DNA from: a virus
Reading direction: 5' to 3' (one strand)
Virus record (IMG/VR): IMGVR_UViG_3300021962_000188
Location: 1-46,317 of that record
Length of the DNA: 46,317 bases
The notes under the pieces are model-generated. The model had not been told where the DNA came from, did no database searches, and was given only the letters and a program-made list of their open reading frames with translations. This document shows, piece after piece, positions 14,228 through 21,773 of the stretch. The first letter of the stretch is position 1; the number at the start of each line of letters is the position of its first letter. Both the position numbers and the translations under genes were made by a program.

Positions 14228-15797
14228 ATTTATTAAGCATATAGCTTGTGAGAAGTGTGGCTCAAGCGATGGGAATGCTTTATACGATGATGGGCATACA
14301 CATTGTTTTGTATGTAATGCTTATGTCACAGGCGATGGAGTTGTCATTTACGATACTAAACCCATGAATAAAGATCTAGAGTTTTACCAAAAATCTGCAA
14401 CAAGTGCTATTTCTGAACGGGGTATCACTTCTGCGGTATGTGTGAAGTATGGAGTCAAGCAAGAAAACAATAAGCACCACTATCCTTATTATGACGCTAA
14501 CAGTAACTTGGTTGCCGTCAAGACTAGATTGGTGGCGAATAAAAATTTCTTAATCGCAGGTGACTTCAATGGTGCGACATTGTTCGGGCAACATTTATTC
14601 TCTAAAGGTGGTCGCTACATTACCATCTGCGAGGGTGAATTAGACGCTCTGTCAGCGTTTCAAATGATGGGGGCTAAATACCCTGTCGTATCGGTCAGAA
14701 ACGGCGCACAGGCTTCTTTAAAGGACTGTAAAGCCCAATACGAATACCTTGACTCATTTGAGAATATTGTTCTTGCCTTTGATGTTGATGAAGCTGGGCA
14801 AAAAGCATCTCAGGCGGTAGCTGAGTTGTTTGGCGGTAAAGTGAAGATTATGAAAATGCGGACAGGCTTGAAAGACGCATCTGATTATCTACAACGAAAA
14901 GCCGATTCCGCTTTTATTGAAGATTGGTGGAAAGCTGACCCTTATGTGCCTGATGGTATCATCCAAGGCTCAAGTCTCTGGGATGTAGTATCTCAGCCTA
15001 TTGACAAGGCAGAAGTAGATTATCCCTATTCTGGTATAAACAAACTAACCTATGGCATTCGTAAGGGCGAGTTAGTTATGATTACTGCTGGATCAGGCTT
15101 AGGTAAATCACAGTTCTTGCGTGAAATTGTGTGGCACATTCTGAGCAAGACCGAGGACAATATCGGCATGATGTTCTTGGAAGAAGGGGTGCGTAAGACT
15201 GCTAGATCGCTGATGTCTTTGGCATTGAATAAACCAATCCACTTACCTGATGTGGATGTTACTGAGGAGGAATTAAAAGATGGTTTTGCTAGAACTTTGG
15301 GAACTGATCGCCTTTATCTTTTCGATCACTTTGGTAGTAGTAACCTTGATAATATTGTCAATCGTGTTCGTTATATGGCAAAAGGACTCGGATGTGGCTA
15401 TGTGGTGCTGGATCACATTAGTATCATTGTTAGTGGTGGCGACGTTGGCGATGAACGGAAGGCACTTGATGCTATTATGACTCGCTTGCGGATGCTGGTT
15501 CAGGAAACAGGAATCAGTTTGCTTTGTGTGTCGCACCTAAAGCGTCCTGAAAGCAAAGGTCACGAGGAAGGAGCCGTCACTTCGCTGGCTCAGTTGCGTG
15601 GCTCTGGCTCGATTGCACAACTATCTGACATTGTTATTGGACTAGAGCGTAACGGACAGGCTAATGATCCAATCGAGAGAAACACTACTCATGTTAGGGT
15701 TTTAAAGAATCGCTTTAGCGGTTACACTGGCGGTGCTGGCGATTTGCTATATAATTCTTCAACCGGTCGTATGTTAGAAATACAGGAGACAATATGA
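14205..15797 (+). CDS. primase-helicase (T7 gp4-like)
   Basis: Product of 530 aa. The N-terminal zinc motif has C15, C18, C34 and C37 (CEKCGSSDGN ... HTHCFVC), close to T7 gp4. The TOPRIM primase domain has CEGELDALSA (about 141-150) and AFDVDEAG (about 190-197). The RecA-like helicase domain starts near 280: GELVMITAGSGLGKSQ (Walker A about 294-301), MMFLEEGVRK, GYVVLDH (Walker B) and LLCVSHLKRP. It unwinds DNA 5'-3' at the fork and makes lagging-strand primers, working with the polymerase at 16677 and the SSB at 18556. The start may be 14205 or the second ATG at 14211. Confidence 0.95.
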   Translation: MLMQKQSKFIKHIACEKCGSSDGNALYDDGHTHCFVCNAYVTGDGVVIYDTKPMNKDLEFYQKSATSAISERGITSAVCVKYGVKQENNKHHYPYYDANSNLVAVKTRLVANKNFLIAGDFNGATLFGQHLFSKGGRYITICEGELDALSAFQMMGAKYPVVSVRNGAQASLKDCKAQYEYLDSFENIVLAFDVDEAGQKASQAVAELFGGKVKIMKMRTGLKDASDYLQRKADSAFIEDWWKADPYVPDGIIQGSSLWDVVSQPIDKAEVDYPYSGINKLTYGIRKGELVMITAGSGLGKSQFLREIVWHILSKTEDNIGMMFLEEGVRKTARSLMSLALNKPIHLPDVDVTEEELKDGFARTLGTDRLYLFDHFGSSNLDNIVNRVRYMAKGLGCGYVVLDHISIIVSGGDVGDERKALDAIMTRLRMLVQETGISLLCVSHLKRPESKGHEEGAVTSLAQLRGSGSIAQLSDIVIGLERNGQANDPIERNTTHVRVLKNRFSGYTGGAGDLLYNSSTGRMLEIQETI

Positions 15798-16114
15798 AAG
15801 ACGATTTACTTGAAAAAGCATTAAAGTATGCTCAACACGATGATTACCATGTAACTAAAAAAATCATCACAGATCTTTGTAATGAGATTGATCGACTGCG
15901 TGAACTGAACAAGGATGTCTTTAGTAGGATTCAGGACAATAAAGAGATGTTTAATAATGCTGAACGATATCTCTGGCTACGCAATTCAGCTTGGGATGTA
16001 CCAACCACAGCGACTGCACCAATTGTAGTAAACTGTGATAATCGAATGTCTCAATTTGAATACTTAGATGGAGAAGTTCTTGATATTGTTATTGATAAAT
16101 GGCGACAAGCATAA
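15794..16114 (+). CDS. hypothetical protein (106 aa)
   Basis: The ATG lies in an ATGA overlap with the helicase stop. The N-terminal 60 residues are helical with a heptad pattern (HVTKKIITDLCNEIDRLRELNKDVFSRIQDN). The C-terminal half contains AERYLWLRNSAWDVP, a phrase seen in uncharacterised phage proteins. No enzyme motif is visible. It may be a replisome accessory, judged only from position. Confidence 0.6.
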   Translation: MKDDLLEKALKYAQHDDYHVTKKIITDLCNEIDRLRELNKDVFSRIQDNKEMFNNAERYLWLRNSAWDVPTTATAPIVVNCDNRMSQFEYLDGEVLDIVIDKWRQA

Positions 16115-16326
16115 TGCTACTCTTTAAATGGCTTGCTACCTGTTTCTGCCTAGTCGGTATTGCACTAACCAGTTTTAATATCTACCCACTAAATATTGTT
16201 CTTAGTGGTGTAGGTAGTGCAATGTGGGCTTGGGCAGGATGGAAGCAACGGGACAATCCGTTATTGATTGTTGAGGTAGTTGCAGTTGTGTTTTACATAT
16301 CAGGAATGATTTCGTGGATGACGTAA
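16099..16326 (+). CDS. small polytopic membrane protein (70-75 aa)
   Basis: Two in-frame starts are possible (16099, 16114). The product is almost wholly hydrophobic, with three likely membrane segments (LLFKWLATCFCLVGIAL; IVLSGVGSAMWAWAGW; LLIVEVVAVVFYISGMI) separated by short polar turns (WKQRDN). It overlaps both neighbours by a few bases. Small Trp-rich membrane proteins of this form occur in many aquatic phages without a known role. Confidence 0.6.
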   Translation: MATSIMLLFKWLATCFCLVGIALTSFNIYPLNIVLSGVGSAMWAWAGWKQRDNPLLIVEVVAVVFYISGMISWMT

Positions 16327-16652
16327 GTAAAAGAGTATTTGAGTTAGCACGGGGATGTATTGACGAACTTGAGAAACAAAAGCAATACATTCGTTTATTA
16401 GAAGAGTATATTCAGGAGTTAGAAAATGGTGTGGAAATGCCCACCCTTGAATCTGTTCAATTGGAACAACCTATGGAAATGGAGAAATCAGATGACAACT
16501 TGGACTACGGAAGACCGAGTGCAGTGCGTAGAAGAACTACAAAAGCAAGTAAAGGAACTACAGGATCAGGTAGTCAAAACACAGACGGAATTAGTGATGG
16601 CGATGGCGGAAATACAAGCTCTGAGACATCAATTAATTTCCTTGACAAATAG
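16314..16652 (+). CDS. hypothetical protein overlapping the next gene out of frame
   Basis: The frame encodes 112 aa. The first 60 residues look like a real protein: a heptad-rich helix (FELARGCIDELEKQKQYIRLLEEYIQELENG) and an acidic stretch. The last 50 residues, which lie over the next gene in another frame, are Ser/Thr/Gly/Arg-rich and look untypical. Either the long overlap is real, or the tail is just an open extension of a short coiled-coil gene. Confidence applies to the N-terminal half. Confidence 0.5.
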   Translation: MDDVSKRVFELARGCIDELEKQKQYIRLLEEYIQELENGVEMPTLESVQLEQPMEMEKSDDNLDYGRPSAVRRRTTKASKGTTGSGSQNTDGISDGDGGNTSSETSINFLDK

Positions 16653-16662
16653 CAAACATTGA
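16492..16662 (+). CDS. 56-aa coiled-coil protein
   Basis: ATG 16492 has GGAG about eight bases upstream. The product begins MTTWTTEDRVQCVEELQKQ and continues as a single long amphipathic helix (VKELQDQVVKTQTELVMAMAEIQALRHQLI), a strong coiled-coil candidate. It overlaps the preceding frame by 161 bases and ends 14 bases before the polymerase ATG. The -35 of the polymerase promoter is inside its end. Confidence 0.6.
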   Translation: MTTWTTEDRVQCVEELQKQVKELQDQVVKTQTELVMAMAEIQALRHQLISLTNSKH

Positions 16663-16670
16663 TATATAGT
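16642..16670 (+). promoter_or_regulatory. sigma-70 promoter of DNA polymerase, possibly leaderless
   Basis: TTGACA (16642-16647), a 17-base spacer and TATAGT (16665-16670), identical hexamers and spacing to the terminase promoter on the other strand. Six bases separate the -10 from ATG 16677, so transcription should begin at or next to the start codon. No ribosome site precedes that ATG. Confidence 0.6.
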
Positions 16671-16676
16671 TTCTAT

Positions 16677-18335
16677 ATGCGTATTTTATTGGACATCGAA
16701 ACCACACTAGATCATAGTAAGATCTGGTGCGTTGTTACTAAAGATTTAGACACCAACGAGGTAAAAGTATGGAAAGAAGCAAAAGACTTATCGGAGTACA
16801 TAAAGGCAGCGAGTTTGATAGTGGCTCACAATGGGATAGCATTCGATTTCTACTTACTAAACAAGTTATGGAAATGTCAGATTACATTGAGGAGAGTCAA
16901 AGATACATTAGTGCTAAGTCGCTTAGTAAATCCAAGTCTCGATGGTGGACACAGTCTAGGAAATCTAGGAAATCTCTTGGGAATCCAGAAGAGTGAGTTT
17001 GATGATTTTGATTTACAAACCAAAACCATTGAAGAGATGGTGCAGTATTGTATTCAGGATGTAGAAGTGTTGCATAGGATTTACAACTACCTTGAAGCTG
17101 AATTAAAGCGACAAGAATTTTCAACTAAATCACAGGAGTTAGAACATGAAGTGCAAACAATCATTGCAGTGCAAGAACGAAACGGTTTCAAGTTCAATGA
17201 ACCATCTGCTATGCAGTTATTGGCTCAACTTAAAGCTAAGTTGGATGCTATTACGACTGAAATGCAAAGGATTTTTCCTCCCAGAATCACTGCTGGTCGC
17301 ACCCACAAAACCACAGGAAAACCCCTCAAAGACATCATCGAGCCGTTCAACCCCGGAAGTCGCCAGCAAATTGCAGAAAGGCTCATCGAGAAGGGTTGGA
17401 AGCCGGAAAAATACACCGAAAAAGGCAGCATCATCGTCGACGAAACCACGCTCGAAGGCATCGACATCCCAGAAGCGAAAGCCATAGCAGAGTACTTGAT
17501 GTTACAAAAGCGTATTGCACAGATTGAGAGTTGGATGGAACATACAAAGACCGATGGTCGTGTGCATGGTAAAGTCATCACTAATGGGGCTGTAACAGGT
17601 CGTATGACGCATCACAGCCCTAACATGGCTCAAGTTCCTAACAGCGGTGCTATATACGGACCTGAGTGTCGTAATCTTTGGACAGTTGAGAAAGGATGTA
17701 AGTTAGTCGGTATCGATGCAAGCGGTTTAGAATTGCGGATGCTGGCTCACTACATGAATGATAATGAATATACGAATGAAGTTATATCCGGCGACATACA
17801 CACAGCCAATCAAAAAGCGGCAGGGCTTGAAACGAGGAATCAAGCTAAGACTTTTATCTACGCATTCCTCTATGGCGCAGGAGCTGCCAAGATCGGGAAG
17901 ATTGTTGGAGGCTCATCGAAAGAAGGACAGAAGCTCATTAATAATTTTCTACGAAACACGCCGAAACTTGAAAGGCTCAGAGAGCGTGTATCTAAAGCGT
18001 TTATTGAAAGGGGAGTCTTACTCGGTCTTGACGGACGCAAGTTACTCGTTCGCTCGGAGCATTCGGCGCTCAACACGCTATTGCAGGGCGCTGGTGCAAT
18101 AGCCATGAAGCAAGCATTGGTATTATTAAATAAAGACTTGACAAAACGGAAAATACCGTTTAAATTAGTGGCTAATGTTCACGATGAATGGCAAATTGAA
18201 GTACCTGTGAACTATGCAGAAGAAGTAGGTAAAGCCGGCATGAAAGCAATTGCTGATGCTGGTATTGAATTGAAAATGAATTGTCCTTTAACAGGCGAAT
18301 ATAAAATAGGTGATACATGGAAAGAGACGCACTAA
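16677..18335 (+). CDS. DNA polymerase I family (T7 gp5-like) with 3'-5' exonuclease
   Basis: I prefer ATG 16677 (552 aa, MRILLDIETT). The exonuclease has DIETT (6-10), AHNGIAFD (about 49-56) and YCIQDVE (about 123-129), all acidic residues present. The polymerase has motif A GIDASGLELR (about 344), motif B NQAKTFIYAFLYGAG (about 387) and motif C NVHDEWQ (about 499). In motif B the residue matching E. coli Pol I Phe762 and T7 Tyr526 is Tyr. It is shorter than T7 gp5 (704 aa), mainly between exonuclease and motif A. It replicates the phage genome with the primase-helicase and SSB. Its own promoter lies just upstream. Confidence 0.95.
   Translation: MRILLDIETTLDHSKIWCVVTKDLDTNEVKVWKEAKDLSEYIKAASLIVAHNGIAFDFYLLNKLWKCQITLRRVKDTLVLSRLVNPSLDGGHSLGNLGNLLGIQKSEFDDFDLQTKTIEEMVQYCIQDVEVLHRIYNYLEAELKRQEFSTKSQELEHEVQTIIAVQERNGFKFNEPSAMQLLAQLKAKLDAITTEMQRIFPPRITAGRTHKTTGKPLKDIIEPFNPGSRQQIAERLIEKGWKPEKYTEKGSIIVDETTLEGIDIPEAKAIAEYLMLQKRIAQIESWMEHTKTDGRVHGKVITNGAVTGRMTHHSPNMAQVPNSGAIYGPECRNLWTVEKGCKLVGIDASGLELRMLAHYMNDNEYTNEVISGDIHTANQKAAGLETRNQAKTFIYAFLYGAGAAKIGKIVGGSSKEGQKLINNFLRNTPKLERLRERVSKAFIERGVLLGLDGRKLLVRSEHSALNTLLQGAGAIAMKQALVLLNKDLTKRKIPFKLVANVHDEWQIEVPVNYAEEVGKAGMKAIADAGIELKMNCPLTGEYKIGDTWKETH
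18138..18166 (+). promoter_or_regulatory. possible internal promoter with an inverted repeat spacer
   Basis: TTGACA (18138-18143), 17 bases, TAAATT (18161-18166). The spacer contains a perfect inverted repeat AAACGG/CCGTTT around a 6-base loop (18145-18162). It lies within the polymerase C-terminus, where codon constraint could make this by chance. If active, it would feed the genes from 18317 on, including SSB. Confidence 0.3.
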
Positions 18336-18517
18336 AAGATAAAGAAGTAGAAGGCGAAATCATCATTACCCTGTACGCTGATCGCACCTTTTCTATCGGA
18401 ACCTCTGTTGATTTGGAGACTACTGTTGACTGCCTAATTGCAGCAGCAGATGGAATTGTCGAAGAAACAATGGAAGGGATCGATGAAATGAAGTCCTTCT
18501 CAGGAAGGCATCACTAA
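18317..18517 (+). CDS. hypothetical acidic protein (66 aa)
   Basis: It overlaps the polymerase end by 19 bases. The product begins with a charged helix (MERDALKDKEVEGE), followed by IIITLYADRTFSIGTS and a second helix (TTVDCLIAAADGIVEETM). It shows no motif. The 'TLYADRTFSI' strand resembles small phage proteins of unknown role. Confidence 0.6.
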   Translation: MERDALKDKEVEGEIIITLYADRTFSIGTSVDLETTVDCLIAAADGIVEETMEGIDEMKSFSGRHH

Positions 18518-18555
18518 GTTGTATTTATTAACGCAGTACTTTTCTAGGAGTTAAA

Positions 18556-18972
18556 ATGAGTAATCTCGAAAAACCCATTAAGCTTGAGGCAGAAATTCAG
18601 TGGGCTTTCTTAAACAAGAAGTCAGAGATGTCTGATCGTTATCAGGTAGATTTAACCAATCTTTCTGAGAAAGCAGTTGCAGCTCTCGAAGCAGTTGGTA
18701 TTAAGCCTCTTAATCGTGACGACAAGCCTGAGAAAGGCTGGTATATCACAGTTAAAAGCACTAATGAGATTAAAGCATTTGATTCTAAAGGCAATCAGAT
18801 TACAGATCTTATCGCCAATGGATCTAAAGCTACAGCTTTAGTTAAGCCTTATGAGTGGAAGTTTCAATCTCGTACTGGTATTTCACCCTCGTTACAACGC
18901 TTAGTGATTACTGATCTACGAGTTTACAATGGTTCAGCAGTAGAAGTAGAAGAGGATGATATTCCTCTATGA
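18556..18972 (+). CDS. single-stranded DNA-binding protein (T7 gp2.5-type)
   Basis: Product of 138 aa. TAGGAG precedes ATG 18556. The body is beta-rich with aromatic residues suited to an OB fold (IQWAFLNKKSEM, YQVDLTNLSEKA, GWYITVKSTNEI, YEWKFQSRTG). It ends in an acidic tail with a hydrophobic tip (AVEVEEDDIPL), the hallmark by which phage SSBs contact polymerase and helicase. It sits between polymerase and exonuclease and overlaps the exonuclease ATG (ATGA). Confidence 0.85.
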   Translation: MSNLEKPIKLEAEIQWAFLNKKSEMSDRYQVDLTNLSEKAVAALEAVGIKPLNRDDKPEKGWYITVKSTNEIKAFDSKGNQITDLIANGSKATALVKPYEWKFQSRTGISPSLQRLVITDLRVYNGSAVEVEEDDIPL

Positions 18973-19646
18973 AAGCCCTTGTCGACGCTGATATTCTAGT
19001 TTACCGATTTGGTTTTGCATCGGAAGGAGACCCTGCAGAATTCGCCTTAGCCCGTCTATCTGAATTCTTGGATAATCTCTATATAGAACTCAGCGTCGAT
19101 GAAGTTTGGGGTTATCTTACAGGTAAAGGTAATTTCAGAAATGAGATTGCCGTTACTGCTCCGTACAAAGGAACACGCATAGCTGAGAAGCCCTATCATT
19201 TCCAGCTTCTTCGTGAGTATATGGAAAGAGCATGGGGATTTGAAGTAGTAGATGGTATGGAAGCAGATGACGCTCTCGGTATTGAAGCATACCGAAACGA
19301 ACCAGATGAGACAATCATTGTCAGTATTGACAAAGACCTTAACATGATTCGTGGGCATCATTACAACTTCGTCAAGAACGAGAAGTATTACGTTACTGAA
19401 GAAGAAGGCATCCGTAACTTCTACCTTCAAATTCTTACTGGAGATAAAGTAGATAATATTATTGGATTACAAGGCATTGGTCCTGTCAAGTCTAAGAAGT
19501 TATTAGCAGACTGCAAGACTGAATTAGAGATGTACGAAACTGTATTGAAAGCATACGATGGCGATGAAGTCCGAGTGCTGGAGAATGCTCGTTTATTATG
19601 GATTTTAAGAGAGGAGAAACAAGTATGGCATCCGCCAGTAAAATGA
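18969..19646 (+). CDS. 5'-3' exonuclease (FEN/T7 gp6-like)
   Basis: Product of 225 aa. It begins MKALVDADILVYRFGF with the first metal-binding Asp. GMEADDALG (about 96-104) and SIDKDLNMI (about 117-125) supply the acidic cluster of the PIN/FEN fold. TGDKVDNIIGLQGIGPVKSKKLL (about 157-180) is the helix-3-turn-helix DNA-binding motif, with Asp. It removes primers and degrades host DNA for nucleotides. It overlaps SSB upstream and the next gene by 22 bases. Confidence 0.92.
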   Translation: MKALVDADILVYRFGFASEGDPAEFALARLSEFLDNLYIELSVDEVWGYLTGKGNFRNEIAVTAPYKGTRIAEKPYHFQLLREYMERAWGFEVVDGMEADDALGIEAYRNEPDETIIVSIDKDLNMIRGHHYNFVKNEKYYVTEEEGIRNFYLQILTGDKVDNIIGLQGIGPVKSKKLLADCKTELEMYETVLKAYDGDEVRVLENARLLWILREEKQVWHPPVK

Positions 19647-20053
19647 AATTGCAGGACTGTCCGGTGATTAAAATCACTTGGATTGATGCTCAGGCTGATG
19701 CTGGCTGGGACGAACCAAAAGTTGATATTGCACAATGCGTAACTGTTGGATTCCTTGTCGGTGAAACAGACGATGCTATCTGTGTCGCAGGAACTGTATC
19801 AGATCACGAATGCAATAATCGTATCAGTATTCCTAAGTCTTGGATTTTGACGCAACAGTTAGAGGAAACAAAGAATGAAACCGCAATCAGCAAAAGCAAA
19901 GGGAAGAAACCTGCAAAAGTGGGTAGTAGCACAGTTGCAAAAAAGGTTTCCACAACTACGCCAAGGAGACCTCGTAAGCACGTCAATGGGAGCCGGAGGG
20001 GAAGATGTCAAGTTAAGTCCAGCGGCAAGAGACGCAATACCGTATCAGTTTGA
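19625..20053 (+). CDS. hypothetical protein with long out-of-frame overlap with the nuclease
   Basis: ATG 19625 follows a strong GAGGAG. Residues 1-80 look globular: CPVIKITWIDAQADAGW, VTVGFLVGETDDAICVAGTVS and ISIPKSWIL, a beta-rich domain whose 'W-DA----W' and 'G-----DD------' pattern recurs in phage replication neighbourhoods. The last 60 residues, over the nuclease frame, are Lys/Arg/Ser/Thr-rich and may be an open extension without function. Role unknown. It is the second case here of a gene tail lying over the next gene. Confidence 0.55.
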   Translation: MASASKMKLQDCPVIKITWIDAQADAGWDEPKVDIAQCVTVGFLVGETDDAICVAGTVSDHECNNRISIPKSWILTQQLEETKNETAISKSKGKKPAKVGSSTVAKKVSTTTPRRPRKHVNGSRRGRCQVKSSGKRRNTVSV

Positions 20054-20210
20054 ATGTAAAAGCCTTGCTAAAGTAGCAGTGTATAATTACTATGAACAAG
20101 CAAAGACACACGGCAATCATGAACCGATTGCTATTGTCAAGCAAAATGGTAATAAGCCTTTAGTTGTGTTAGATGCAGAAGTATTCTTTGATTTAATAGC
20201 GAGGAAATGA
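19875..20210 (+). CDS. PD-(D/E)XK-like nuclease / Holliday-junction resolvase-like
   Basis: Product of 111 aa. It begins with a basic helix (KAKGRNLQKWVVAQLQKRFPQL). GEDVKLSPAARDAIPYQFECKSLAKVAVYNYYEQAK (about 43-76) gives the catalytic pattern: an Asp in the first strand and E-x-K (FECKS) in the next. Then come AIVKQNGNKPLVVL and FFDLIARK. This size and order fit small phage resolvase-type nucleases, which resolve branched replication intermediates before packaging. The gene lies in the replication series, overlapping its neighbour by four bases. Confidence 0.75.
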   Translation: MKPQSAKAKGRNLQKWVVAQLQKRFPQLRQGDLVSTSMGAGGEDVKLSPAARDAIPYQFECKSLAKVAVYNYYEQAKTHGNHEPIAIVKQNGNKPLVVLDAEVFFDLIARK

Positions 20211-20407
20211 TGAAAGTATTAGAGATGAAAGAGCGTGAAGACGGCGGTGCTGATCTTCAGATAGATATGACTGAAGAAGAGCGTTGCTTTATGATTGAGT
20301 TTGGTTTTAATCAGTTGTTAAAGCAATCATTAGGTATGTTTAACGAGCAGTTTGAACCCAAGAAAGGAACTAAGAATGTTAAGTCTACAAGTAAGTCTAA
20401 GCGATAA
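20207..20407 (+). CDS. hypothetical protein (66 aa)
   Basis: ATG overlap with the nuclease stop (AAATGATG). The product has an acidic helix (MTEEERCFMIEFGFNQLLKQSLGMF) and a basic Lys/Ser tail (KKGTKNVKSTSKSKR). No motif is recognised. The following gene begins 32 bases before its end. Confidence 0.55.
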   Translation: MMKVLEMKEREDGGADLQIDMTEEERCFMIEFGFNQLLKQSLGMFNEQFEPKKGTKNVKSTSKSKR

Positions 20408-20669
20408 CTCAGACAGTGTTAGCCGTACAATCGAGTTTGATGAGGAACACACATGGCTTGATATTGTCTTAGCCTGTGCTGATGTTATATCTGCTAAGTA
20501 CGGATATGATATTACTCCTAAAATGAAGTTTATTACGGATGTAACAAGCTGGACAGATAGAGCACATGAACACGCTATTCCACAGGCAGCGTGGGAAGCA
20601 TTTCTAGGAAAGAACAGTGAAGTTCAAGAAGAATTTGACTTTAATAAGATGGATGAGGAATGGTCATGA
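20376..20669 (+). CDS. hypothetical protein (97 aa)
   Basis: I choose ATG 20376, preceded by AAAGGA, over the further upstream frame extension. The product begins MLSLQVSLSDNSDSVSRTIEF, with a helix DIVLACADVISAKYGY, and ends in an acidic tail. It resembles small phage proteins with a 'W-DI---------LG' core but I cannot name it. It overlaps the next small gene by four bases. Confidence 0.55.
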   Translation: MLSLQVSLSDNSDSVSRTIEFDEEHTWLDIVLACADVISAKYGYDITPKMKFITDVTSWTDRAHEHAIPQAAWEAFLGKNSEVQEEFDFNKMDEEWS

Positions 20670-20782
20670 TGCAAATTAAAGAATGGAAAGTAGTTGGTGA
20701 TCAGACTAACTTCACTGTGCTTGGCATGGATGAACAAGGTTGGATCTATTACTGGAAAGATACTAAGTGGAATCTCCTATGA
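20666..20782 (+). CDS. 38-aa hypothetical protein
   Basis: A short frame between two ATGA overlaps (20666 and 20779). The product reads MMQIKEWKVVGDQTNFTVLG then MDEQGWIYYWKDTKWNLL, a beta-hairpin-like Trp-rich peptide. The exact overlaps at both ends and the absence of any other frame here support coding. Function unknown. Confidence 0.55.
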   Translation: MMQIKEWKVVGDQTNFTVLGMDEQGWIYYWKDTKWNLL

Positions 20783-21516
20783 AAATACTATTGCTTGATA
20801 TTGAGTCTAGTCCTAACACAGCCCATGTTTGGGGTCTGTGGCAGCAAAACGTCAGCATCAATCAGCTAATGGAATCCTCTTATGTCTTGTGCTATGCAGC
20901 AAAGTGGTTAGGCGATAAAGAAGTTGTATTTGATTCTGTTCATCAATCTAAACCTAAAACAATGTTAAAAGGCATTCATGGTCTTCTCAACGATGCAGAT
21001 GCTGTGGTTCACTACAATGGTACTAAGTTTGATATTCCTACTCTTAACAAGGAATTCTTATTACATAGTTTTAATCCACCATCGCCTTATAAACAAATTG
21101 ACCTATTGCGTGTTGTTCGTAGCAACTTTAGGTTTCCTAGTAACAAGCTGGACTATGTAGCACAGCGATTGAATCTCGGTAAGAAACACGAACACGAGGG
21201 TCATGAGCTTTGGGTTAAATGTATGAACGGAGATAAAGATGCATGGAAGCGTATGGAGAAATATAATATACAAGATGTCGTTTTACTTGAGTCGTTGTAT
21301 AACTCTTTGCGTCCTTGGATTCGGAATCACCCTAATCACAATCTCTTTGCTGACGATCATGTTTGCCCTAATTGTGGTTCGACTCGCTTGCAGAAACGAG
21401 GCACTTCGATCTCTAGTACCGGAACCTATCAACGCTATCAGTGCTCTTCTTGTGGAACTTGGTCGCAGTCTACAAAATCCATCAGGTCGTCTGTAGAGGT
21501 GAAACAATGCAATTAA
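20779..21516 (+). CDS. DEDD-family 3'-5' exonuclease with C-terminal zinc ribbon
   Basis: Product of 245 aa from ATG 20779. MKILLLDIESSPN gives the first Asp-Glu pair, VVHYNGTKFDIPTLNKEF (about 78-95) the second motif, and YNIQDVVLLESLY (about 163-175) the last Asp. This is an RNase H-like predicted exonuclease. The C-terminus has two Cys pairs (VCPNCGS and YQCSSCGTW), a zinc ribbon of the transposon/primase style that likely binds nucleic acid. The polymerase already has its own exonuclease, so this second enzyme may process recombination ends or RNA. It overlaps the DUF3310 gene by ten bases. Confidence 0.8.
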   Translation: MKILLLDIESSPNTAHVWGLWQQNVSINQLMESSYVLCYAAKWLGDKEVVFDSVHQSKPKTMLKGIHGLLNDADAVVHYNGTKFDIPTLNKEFLLHSFNPPSPYKQIDLLRVVRSNFRFPSNKLDYVAQRLNLGKKHEHEGHELWVKCMNGDKDAWKRMEKYNIQDVVLLESLYNSLRPWIRNHPNHNLFADDHVCPNCGSTRLQKRGTSISSTGTYQRYQCSSCGTWSQSTKSIRSSVEVKQCN

Positions 21517-21773
21517 AAGACTACATAGAACGCATAAACGAGTCCGTAAGCCCCGATCATAAGCAGGTCGGGGGTAACCACTACCAAGTCGCTGAGATCC
21601 AGCCTTGGGACATTTTCATGGCTTACAAGTTAGATCCTTGGACAGCTAATGTAATTAAGTACTCACTCCGATTTCCATATAAGAATGGTGTGCAAGACCT
21701 TGAGAAGGCAAAGCATTACATAGAATTTCTTATTGCGAACTACGAAACTATTGACAAAAACTACTATTCATGA
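21507..21773 (+). CDS. DUF3310 family protein (SaV-like)
   Basis: Product of 88 aa from ATG 21507 (AGAGGTG upstream). The family pattern is clear: GGNHYQVAEIQPWDI, then LDPWTANVIKYSLRF, then KNGVQDLEKAKHYIEFLI. DUF3310 proteins are widespread in phages, often near nucleotide-metabolism genes, and remain uncharacterised; a nucleotide-kinase-linked role has been suggested by annotation only. Here it lies two genes before the ribonucleotide reductase. Confidence 0.85.
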   Translation: MQLKDYIERINESVSPDHKQVGGNHYQVAEIQPWDIFMAYKLDPWTANVIKYSLRFPYKNGVQDLEKAKHYIEFLIANYETIDKNYYS

